This document shows, in pieces, positions 56,546 to 64,000 of a DNA stretch of 64,000 nt. Below the pieces are notes generated by a model that was not told the origin of the DNA, ran no database searches, and saw only the letters and a program-made list of their open reading frames with translations. Where the stretch lies: the NCBI GenBank assembly GCA_038373865.1, contig JAXGGA010001096.1, forward strand, positions 62,001 through 126,000. The letters are read 5' to 3'. The stretch is from Uloborus plumipes. Lineage: Eukaryota; Arthropoda; Arachnida; Araneae; Uloboridae. The position numbers and the translations under genes were made by a program. Each line of letters starts with the position of its first letter. Within the stretch, counting starts at the first letter, position 1.

Positions 56546-57202
56546 CTGGGTGTCCAGAAAATGAATTCCTGAGTTCAAAATTGAATACCTCGAAAAGAAA
56601 TGGCGATTTTGGAGTTAAACAAACGGTATGTTTATTGTGAAAGCAGTAAAAATTATGTGAAGAATCATGAAATATTAGTAACAAAGGGTGCTAACAGAAG
56701 ATGCTGATGCAAGCTGTAATTGCAAAACGAGAACCTATAAATATTGTAAAGACTGGCATTTCTAGCATTGAAACGTGAGAGGAGGTTTAAAAAACTATAC
56801 TATTGAACAACAAGTATAGTTTTATGCACCAATTTCACGGGTTAGGTCACAGTCCTATGCGGCAACAGTGAGAAGCTTCCAAAACAGTATACGTAAGACT
56901 GTGGCCTAGCCTATGAAATTCCAGTTACCAGAAACACTAGTTATTCAATATAATAATCTTTTCACGTTTCAATGATTGAAATGATCACAAGAGCCTTCGC
57001 AACAGTGTTTATAGATACCCTTATTGCAATTGCAGTGTTCAGCGCCACCTGATGGCACATTTTGTTGCTAATTTTTCCAAATTATGCACACGATTTTTAC
57101 TGCTTTCATATTAAACATACCTTTCGTTTCATTCCAAAATCGTCATCTGTTTCCGAGATATTCAATTTTGAGATCAGGCAGTCCTCTGCATGACACCGTG
57201 TA
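56546..57202. mobile_element. Palindromic fold-back element, about 655 bp
   Basis: Outer arms: CAAAATTGAATACCTCGAAA and GGTATGTTTATTGTGAAAGC on the left mirror TTTCCGAGATATTCAATTTTG and GCTTTCATATTAAACATACC on the right. Inner arms: CATTGAAACGTGAG mirrors CACGTTTCAATG, and ACGGGTTAGGTCACAGTC mirrors GACTGTGGCCTAGCCTATG. All share the centre at about 56873. No coding. The outer GGGTGTCC / GGTGTCAT ends are only loosely similar. Confidence 0.75.
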
Positions 57203-57204
57203 GA

Positions 57205-58433
57205 AAGAGTAGCTCGAGGCATATTTTTGACGTGAAAATTATGTAGTCCCTTCGGACTATTATCGAGACGTAAGGTCTTCAAATCTGCCGAAATTTTAAG
57301 AAAAGTGCCAAATTTTAAGTCTTTGCGAAAATTTGATTACGTAATATTAACGTCTGCATCAATCGACCAATCATGTGAAAGACATTTTTATTACAGACAG
57401 AAGCTCGTTAAAGCTGGCAATTTAAATTTTCGACTGGTTTTATTTCAATAACCAATAGACAGGGGCAAATAACTTATGGGAACAGAGCCATGTTTTACTA
57501 AGGTCTTTCGATTTCCACAGTATTAATTATGTTACTTTGGTTTGTTTGCTCTAACCAAGCGACAAAATTTCATTAAAAATGTTTAGTAACTCAGCTATCA
57601 ATGAAATAGAACCTGCGAAGCAAAAAGATGAAAGTGGAATTTTAAAAGTTCTGAGCGAGCTCAATTTCAACCCGTAGGTAGGCTTTCGTTGGATTTTTTT
57701 TTTTTTTTTTTTTCAACATCACGTCGTATTGCAGTACTTACCAATTAGGGCAATTCTATTAATGTAATCTTTTCTACAACAACAGACTAGACATTCCTGT
57801 GACTTTTATACTAGAGACTTGAAATAATAACTCACCACTCCTCACTTGGCGTCTAACTGCTTAACTTTAGGTATTGAATAAAATATCCATTAAAGCTAAT
57901 CAGCCAATAGCGTGTTTTAAAAATAATTAAATAGCAGTTATCGATTAGTTAAAAGAACTTGATGGTTTTCTGAAAAAGAATCAATAATTTGTAGACCATT
58001 ATCTCAAAAAACTGCATAGAAGCAAGCCACTCAATTCTTAAAAGCTATAAACAAAAAGGAACAAAAAATTGTGCAAAGAAAGTATTGCATTCACTCTAGA
58101 ATTTCTTCAAGATACGCTGAATTGCGATCATGTTTTACTCTCTGCTATTTCAGCAGAATTTCTAATACAATGCCGGGATAAAAATTTATGAAAGTAGAAC
58201 GAAAAGGAAAAACGCTACATAATTCTAAAAACGAAAGGTGAGATTTTCCAACATTTGATAAAAAACATTTATTTTACTTTTCTTCTTTCAGAAAACAATG
58301 ATTTTCTCATGATATCAGATAAAACGATATAGCTCTTAATATAGAACATGCATAACCTGTTATGCAAGACATGAATGGAAATGAACATTATGACATTTTT
58401 TGCATCACATTATTATCTATGTGAATTAAAATA
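57205..58433. other. Intergenic stretch
   Basis: No gene was supported; a T-run lies at 57696-57713. The plus frame 58434-58679 just beyond is of higher complexity but unrecognised. Confidence 0.4.
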
Positions 58434-58679
58434 ATGTCATTGACATATAAGTACGCATGTATGACAAGTAATACCCGCATGAAAAGGTATGCTCCATTTC
58501 GTAGAAGCAAAACACGCAAGTCACTAGGAGGCTCTCTGATGGGAGATCACTGTGACCTTTCAAAAAATTTCCTTATTCGGCAAATTTTGTCTGACGATTT
58601 GGCAAATTTAGGGACACTACTCCAATTTTCAAGTGCCCAAATGTTTAAAAGAAACTATTTGGGAGAAGCGTTTGAGTAA

Positions 58680-58823
58680 GGGCCCTGCTCCACATCAGCG
58701 GAAAACGCGACCGAAACCGAAGGCAGAAACCGAAAATCCGGGTACTTTACATATTAACACCATTTAATCCATTTTACGCTTCTGCTTTACGCTCGCGTTT
58801 TCCGCTGATGTGGAGCAGGGCCC
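58680..58823. mobile_element. PIF/Harbinger-type MITE
   Basis: Terminal inverted repeats of about 31 bp look perfect: GGGCCCTGCTCCACATCAGC at the left, continuing GGAAAACGCGA, and the mirror at the right ending GCTGATGTGGAGCAGGGCCC. The 3-bp TAA duplication (58677-58679, 58824-58826) and GGGCC-type ends fit PIF/Harbinger. At 144 bp it is non-autonomous, and the near-perfect ends suggest recent movement. Confidence 0.85.
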
Positions 58824-59005
58824 TAACAGCAGTGTGAGCATTGTTTCAATACGATATAAGTTTTACCCCCCCCCTCCCCCCCAAAAAATGAAAAGGTATA
58901 ATTATTTTTTAAAACGTTCTATAATTTGTTTTACAAATGTATTTTACTTTTGTTTATTAAATCTGAATGTTTACAAAAAATAATAAAGGAAAATCCAATA
59001 AAATA

Positions 59006-59213
59006 CTGTCTGTTTGCGCATTGTGCGCCTGGGAGCCACGGACGCTTCCATCTAAAAAAGGGGAGATAGGTTTAGGATGCGCACTACCCGATGCCTTCAG
59101 CTTTTGTTCGCTTACTACTTCCTCGTTGTTTTTCCCCCCTATTTCGAGAAAGTCCGAAGAGACTTGGCGCATTCGCAGATGTCTCGAAGGTCGCACGAAA
59201 AAATTTTAGATAG
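59006..59213. mobile_element. 208-bp MITE with TA target, copy 2
   Basis: Same length and order as 18408-18615, with about 15 substitutions by eye and TA on both sides. It lies 284 bp beyond the zinc-finger stop codon, so it may be transcribed in that gene's 3' UTR. Confidence 0.8.
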
Positions 59214-59496
59214 TATAACAAAAATGTTGTTTACCACAAATTTTCTCAGAATTTTAATAATTTTAATCTGTGATAATTTTAGTGTGAAACATGAAATAAT
59301 CTTAAAAGCAGTGAAACAAGTTTACGCCACACAAAAAAAAGGCATCGCCAATGGCACATAACTTTTCTTTTTTCCTCAAAATGCGTTTTGTTCTTTTCTC
59401 TTAGCGTAGCAAGTTTAAAACTAATTTTAGACGCTAAGAAAATTAAATTAAATTTAACAAAAGAAACACATTTTATGTTAGTTAAATATATGCCTA

Positions 59497-61274
59497 TCAT
59501 TTATCTGCAACAGTTGTTCCCATTTTTTTAATGTTGGTATGTTCTTTATTCTTGTGCTCATGCATTCTTCCAGGTTTTGTGAATCCTTTTCCACACTCTT
59601 CACATACGTGAGGATAGTTCTTTGTGTGCTTTGTGATGACGTGTTGACGCAAACTTGTTGAATGTAAACTCTTGAACGGGCACTGAGTGCATGCATAGGG
59701 CCTCAGTGCCGAGTGGACTTGGAGGTGCTTGTTTAAATCACTGTTTCCAGTGAATCCCTTCCCGCATGTGTCGCACCGGAACGGTCTCTCACCGCTGTGA
59801 TTCAATTGGTGCTTGCAGAGGGTTTCTTTTCTCGCAAATCCCTTTCCGCACGCATCGCACCGGAATGGCTTTTCTCCGCTGTGGATCTTCTCGTGCTTGC
59901 AGAGATTGTCTTTTCTCGCGAATCCTTTCCCGCACGCATCGCACCGGAACGGCCTTTCTCCAGTGTGCGTGCGGACGTGCGAGGCAAGGGAATCCTTCCG
60001 GAAGAAAGCTTTCCCGCACTCAGAGCACTTGTGAGACTTCTCCCCTTCGTGGGTGGCCGTATGACGTCTTATATTACCTGCTATATTAGTGGAGTAAGAG
60101 CAATGGGGAGATTGGTGCTTCCTGTCCGTGCTTTCGCACTCGACTCCAGATAGTTCATTCGAGACAAGGGAATTGTTCAGAGATTCCAAATGGGGGGGCT
60201 TTTGTGCATTGTGCTTACTCATTTCTTCAAATCTCATGAACCCTTTGTCACATTCTTTGCTCACGTGAGGATATTCCGTCGTGTGGTTGATGATGACATG
60301 TGCTCGTAACCTGTCTGATCGTGTGGAACTGTAGGGGCAGTGAGTGCAGCTGTAGGGCTTCTGCTCCATGTGGATTTGCAGGTGCCTATTTAGATCTCCT
60401 TGTCCATAGAATCCCTTCCCGCATGTTTCACAACGAAATGGCCTCTCTCCACTATGGATCAACTCGTGCTTGCGGAGGGACCCTTTTCTCGCAAATCTCA
60501 TTCCGCACGTATCGCACCGGAATGGCTTCTCTCCGGTGTGCGTGCGTGCGTGTAAGACAAGAGAATATTTCCGCGTGAAAGCTTTTCCGCACTCAGAGCA
60601 CTTATGAGACTTCACCCCATCGTGGGTAGCCAGATGGTTTTTCATATGATCGGCTCTATCTGTGGAGTAATTACAGTGGGGGCAGCGGTGACTCTTGTCT
60701 TGTTCCATAACGTCCAGTTCTCTTGAAGCAAGAGATGTGTTTTCAGATTCTGGATGTTCTTTCATCTTGTGCTTAAGCATTTCTCCGGCTCTTGTGAACC
60801 CTTTCCCACATTCTTCGCACGCCTGCGGATAGTCCTTCGTGTGGTTGATGATCACGTGTTCTCTCAGCCTGTCTGATCGGGAGGCTCTGTAGGGACAATA
60901 AGTGCACCTATAAGGTCTCTGTCCGGTGTGAATTCGGAGGTGCATATTGAGATGCCGTTGTGCGCTGAATCCCTTCTCGCATTCTACACATCGGTAAGGT
61001 GACTCTCCGCTATGGATTCTTTCATGTCTGATGAGTTCGGCTTTTCGGGCGAATGCTTTTCCGCATGTTCCACATCGAAATGGCTTCTCTAAGCTGTGAA
61101 GGGAGGCCAGATGGCGTCTCATATTATCAGCTCTGTCAGTGGAATAAGTGCAGTAGGGGCAGGAGTGTCTCTTGTCCGATTTCATGAGCAGATTTTTATT
61201 CTGTGGACTCTCCGTCACTTCGGAAGTGGAACTGGGAGAATGGCTGGTGTCGCTCTCCACGCAGGACAGATCCC
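59497..61274 (-). CDS. C2H2 zinc-finger protein, terminal exon (18 finger positions)
   Basis: This encodes a nuclear, sequence-specific DNA-binding protein, judged by tandem C2H2 fingers joined by (T/S)GE(K/R)P-type linkers. Counting from the GTG codon at 61258-61260, fingers start at residues 34, 63, 91, 119, 148 (block 1), 193, 221, 249, 277, 305, 334 (block 2) and 384, 412, 440, 468, 496, 524, 553 (block 3). Finger 11 lacks its first Cys and last His, and finger 12 has Ser for the first Cys. No in-frame ATG opens the reading. The frame continues up to a splice acceptor TTTCAG at 61275-61280, so this is an internal-to-terminal exon whose 5' exons (perhaps with a KRAB-, ZAD- or BTB-like domain) were not found. 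The stop is TGA at 59497-59499. No frameshift or premature stop is seen, so the exon looks functional. Targets are unknown. A decayed retrotransposon begins less than 200 bp upstream of the acceptor. Confidence 0.92.
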
Positions 61275-61280
61275 CTGAAA
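61275..61280 (-). other. Splice acceptor of zinc-finger exon
   Basis: On the minus strand CCTCCTGTTTCAG precedes GGGATCTG. The exon starts in phase with two bases completing a codon. The pyrimidine-rich context and the lack of any ATG downstream in frame before the fingers support splicing here. Confidence 0.7.
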
Positions 61281-61429
61281 CAGGAGGTTGCTTAAAATAT
61301 TGAAATCAAGAAAACGATTAGAAATAATACTGCATAATAATGTTCAGTTAAAAAACAACTTCGTTTCAAAATAACAGATTGGTGAAAAGCGTTTGAATTC
61401 AAAATGGGTGATTTTTTGAAAACTGCCAG

Positions 61430-62160
61430 CTGTTCTCCGCAAACGCAGATCTACTACGGACCAAGTTAGAAAAATCACCCAAGCAGTTCACAATGGTTTC
61501 ACTCCACAGTCCACTCTCGCTGTTCCAGTTGAACTTTACGCTGCATAAATGTGTTTATGGAGCATCATGCGCTTTCAAACCTGGAGAAGCTGAGTGGAAA
61601 TGGGGACAGGATTATTTGGATGCAGAACTTTCTGTGTCATCGTATCTTTGGGGGTGAATTTCTGAATTCAACCTCTCCGTACAAATTGTTACTCCAAGGG
61701 CCACAAGAGGCGGCACTGAGCCTGCTCCTTTTTAACATTTACGATTACATTTACTCCTTGATGATGATTTAAGGATCGCCATACAGAAAATATTCAAAGT
61801 ATCACGTCTCTCCTTTGCCGATGACATCTTGATATGGTTACAGGCAGAAATATTCAAAGCCTCACTGAGGGGCTAAACAAGACACTTCAGCTCTATAAAG
61901 TAATGTCAAGCCTGAAGGAAACGTGAATAAGTGTTTAAAAAATAGTCGCCCAGCTTTTTACTTTGTCAACGGGGTACTACAGGTCAACCGTAATGCACAA
62001 AAGTACTCTTCTTCAGGAGGTCTCACTAAGGGTACCGTAAGAATCATAGACAAGGGGTTGCACCCGCATGTAAATCACACTGAGACCACAGAGTACATTC
62101 ACAACATAAAATAAATCCTCTCCTTCCAGTACGTCGCACGCCAAATAACTTAAGAGAGCG
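61430..62160 (+). pseudogene. Non-LTR retrotransposon reverse transcriptase relic
   Basis: Motifs in order across shifting frames: TDQVRKITQAVHNGF and STLAVPVELYAA (normally ...AVFVDL-AAFD), then ALSNLEKLSGNGDRIIWMQN, SPYKLLLQGPQEAALSLLLF (degraded GLPQGSVLSPLLF) and RLSFADDILIWLQ at 61805-61843 with the catalytic F/Y-A-D-D box. The order matches the palm of a Jockey/CR1-like reverse transcriptase. Several stops and frame changes show it is dead. Its 5' part is missing, and it abuts the zinc-finger exon's upstream intron. Confidence 0.75.
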
Positions 62161-62267
62161 AATATTGTTCCAAAACTTAAATTTTCAGTAGAAAAGCAAC
62201 TGTAATTCTGGATACTGAGAAATTAGTGTGGTCGAGATGGTAAAACTTTGAAGGTCACAGATCTTGA

Positions 62268-62288
62268 TTCTTCTTCTTCTTCTTCTTA
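62268..62288 (-). repeat. GAA/TTC run as retroelement tail
   Basis: Six to seven TTC units, directly 3' (minus strand) of the retrotransposon tail whose stop is at 62311. Short microsatellite tails are common at the 3' ends of non-LTR elements. Confidence 0.65.
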
Positions 62289-62310
62289 TCTCCCAACTGG
62301 TCTGATGTAG

Positions 62311-62475
62311 TCAGACCAGCTCAAATAAACCATTGACCCTGAGGAAGTTCGCAACCAGCAGAGGAGACGAGTAAATATCCTCTCTGGTAATTCCGAGACA
62401 GTCCAAAATGTGTTTGGGGGAAGCTCGGTGTTGATGGCATTTGGTACACTGGGGAAAGGTTTTCTCGCCATCTGT
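62311..62475 (-). pseudogene. Non-LTR retrotransposon C-terminal tail
   Basis: The minus strand reads DGEKTFPQCTKCHQHRASPK, then HILDCLGITREDIYSSPLLV and ANFLRVNGLFELV, with TGA at 62311-62313. The C-x2-C-x(8)-H-x(3)-C spacing followed by a PLLV-x(2)-FL-x-VN block is a pattern I associate with C-termini of arthropod retrotransposon proteins. It is uninterrupted over about 54 codons. It is followed by a GAA-type tail, which supports a genuine 3' end. It lies opposite the plus-strand reverse-transcriptase relic, so it comes from a different insertion. Confidence 0.6.
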
Positions 62476-62581
62476 ATCTATCTCCTATGAACTCTACAGA
62501 TTTTGATAAAATTCTGAATTTAGATCAATTCATACTAGATAAGTTTAATTGAATGGGCTCTCGTTCAACTACGAGAAGGGC

Positions 62582-62700
62582 CTAAATTTTCTTGTCTGGC
62601 TCCAATACAACAGCGCTTTCTTCGGAATTTTTAAGCTTTGGCATAATATATACCCTCTCAACACGTTTAGCAGCTCTTGACAGTACAACATAAGGAGGAG
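62582..62700 (-). pseudogene. Possible PIF1/Helitron helicase C-terminal relic
   Basis: The minus strand reads PPPYVVLSRAAKRVERVYIM, then PKLKNSEESAVVLEPDKKI and a stop at 62582-62584. YV(A/V)LSR with a following (L/V)YI resembles motif VI of PIF1-like helicases carried by Helitrons and other elements. The stretch before it (AIACSMSQLNAFTIQ) could be the degraded motif with K-x-Q-x(2)-T. Only about 40 codons are visible. Confidence 0.4.
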
Positions 62701-62704
62701 GGAG

Positions 62705-63118
62705 GGGTATTTTGTATTGTGAATGCATTTAGCTGGCTCATACTGCAAGCAATAGCAAGAATAGGATTTTTAAAATAACGTTTATTTTCACAGGAAAAAC
62801 AATCGCTTTTCTGTGCTAAACTAGTAACTTTGGATCTCCGTTACAGCAGAACTAGACCTTGTGCAGTCAAATCTCTGCACCGGGATTACTATCTAGTACA
62901 AATTACTACTAGTACATCCAGAATTTCGTCCAAAGCCTTGGCCCTCAAAATCGTACCATTTGAGTGTAAGATTTTCTAAAGATAGATTACTTGCAAAAGC
63001 TGGGTTTCCATTGTTTTTATATTTTCGTATTGAATTATAGAGGGGTATTCAACACTGTCAAATGCATTTCCAAATATTTGGAACGGCCTTGCATATAACT
63101 TTGAAATTAGTTTATTCA
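62705..63118. other. Intergenic stretch
   Basis: Mixed composition, no supported feature beyond the possible continuation of the helicase relic to about 62760. Confidence 0.4.
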
Positions 63119-63769
63119 TACACTGCGATGCAAAAGTTTAAACAAAATGCAAATGTGTGAATAAAAAGAAAACTATTCAACGAAATGCTTTCAAATTTCT
63201 ATTGCAGGTACACAATATAGTCCCAAATACGTGTCTGGAGTTCTTATAACTATAACTGGAATCAAATTTTGGATATTACAAAAGACATTTTTTTACATTG
63301 TTGCAAAAGTTTAGACAATAGTCAGATTTTATGTAAATATCCCTTGAAATGTGATTGGTGGAGGAAATGCGGGACTGTATTATTCATTTATGAAGTGCAG
63401 AGATTGCTGAATAAATAATCAAAATCTCAAAAGCTCTTTAGTTCTCGTGTAAAGAAGATGAGAAAGTTTGGAAGCCGAAATTTGAAAATGAACCTACTTT
63501 ATTAATTTTTTGTCTTTTAAATCGGCTCTAGTATGGTAGTACATTGTTTTTTACTTTGTGGAGAGCAAATTCAGACATGCGTATCGATCAAAAAGTCCAA
63601 GAAAAATTATATTTCTTAAGGATGAAGGAATTGAAAAAACGGCTCAGACTGACGATTCGCCCCTTAATCCTACAAAACTTCAACTTGGGTCAAAAACAGC
63701 ACGTGACAGCATAAGTAAATGAACAACTGAATCGGAATGCATAAAAAAAAACAAAGAATTGTGCCTGAG
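63119..63769 (+). mobile_element. Possible Tc1-like 5' end with IR/DR arrangement
   Basis: TACACTGCGATGCAAAAGTT at 63119 is followed about 170 bp later by GTTGCAAAAGTTTAGACAAT (63300), the paired direct repeats seen inside long Tc1-type inverted ends. The stretch after it could be degraded transposase (AAAAAGTCCAAG, AAACGGCTCAGACTGACGA) but no motif is certain. It is cut off by the element starting at 63770. Confidence 0.35.
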
Positions 63770-64000
63770 CCTTTTCGGACAGAGTGTCCCAAATAAGCCA
63801 GATTTTAATGTGAAAAGCAGCATATGTATCATCGTGACTAAAAAATGAATGGTACTTTCTTTGATAAAAATTATTAAAATTGGGATGGCCTAGATGGATT
63901 ATAATTCTTTTCGCGGGACTTGAGAAATATCCAATGATCATATGCTGTACTGCTTTTACCAATAAAATCTGGCTTATTTGGGACACTCTGTCTGAAAAGG
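63770..64000. mobile_element. Inverted-repeat element reaching the window edge
   Basis: CCTTTTCGGACAGAGTGTCC and CAAATAAGCCAGATTTTA at the left mirror TAAAATCTGGCTTATTTGGG and ACACTCTGTCTGAAAAGG at the right edge, about 55 bp per arm with few mismatches. The interior is AT-rich and noncoding. The right end may extend beyond the window, so the target duplication cannot be judged. Confidence 0.75.

Noticed and set aside
59766..60153. Overlapping plus-strand frames opposite the zinc-finger exon
   Set aside because: They are antisense shadows of the repeated finger codons.

Overview
This is a eukaryotic, AT-rich, intron- and repeat-dominated stretch of nuclear genome. It is most likely from an arthropod, and the mix of repeats (Penelope-like ends, several tRNA-derived SINEs, mariner, decayed non-LTR tails, a large C2H2 zinc-finger exon) fits a chelicerate such as a spider. 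That assignment is an inference; no species marker is present. There are no bacterial operons, ribosome-binding sites or CRISPR arrays. Almost every short open frame is chance or lies inside a repeat.

Only one long coding exon is present: a minus-strand terminal exon at 59497-61274 with 18 C2H2 zinc-finger positions in three related blocks, entered through a splice acceptor at its right edge. A second, weaker candidate is a short plus-strand first exon (13781-13892) with an initiator-like start site and a strong splice donor. A CRE/CCAAT/GC-box cluster near 48.3 kb could be a promoter.

Layout. 0-9.5 kb: a TTAA-flanked inverted-repeat element, three local tandem duplications and a Helitron 3' end. 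10.5-12.3 kb: a complete non-autonomous Helitron. 12.8-13.9 kb: duplicated segments and the candidate first exon. 17.7-21.2 kb: a non-LTR relic, a 208-bp MITE and a dead mariner split by a SINE. 22.4-29.4 kb: three copies of a hairpin-rich fold-back family, a SINE, a Penelope-like inverted repeat and two MITEs. 31.2-34.4 kb: hAT-type and TTAA-type MITEs, two tandem duplications and a fold-back element. 35.3-36.6 kb: a head-to-head inverted dimer of truncated Penelope-like elements carrying the GIY-YIG endonuclease tail. 38.0-42.2 kb: three more hairpin-rich elements, a pogo-type MITE and a SINE. 44.5-47.4 kb: a 2.9-kb fold-back element with 4-bp target repeats. 49.2-52.4 kb: a non-LTR tail, a decayed transposon-type ORF surrounded by a repeated 14-bp motif, and a 370-bp palindrome. 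53-58.8 kb: a GACTCC-type satellite, a third copy of a dispersed repeat, a palindromic element and a TAA-flanked Harbinger-type MITE. 59.5-64 kb: the zinc-finger exon, then relics of a reverse transcriptase, a retrotransposon tail, a helicase and Tc1-like DNA.

The genes do not form a pathway. The main biology is mobile-element history: at least ten element types, several nested, most recognisable from their target-site duplications. The most notable structures are the Penelope-like inverted dimer, the seven-copy hairpin-array family and the unclassified ORF and motif cluster at 49.5-52.4 kb.
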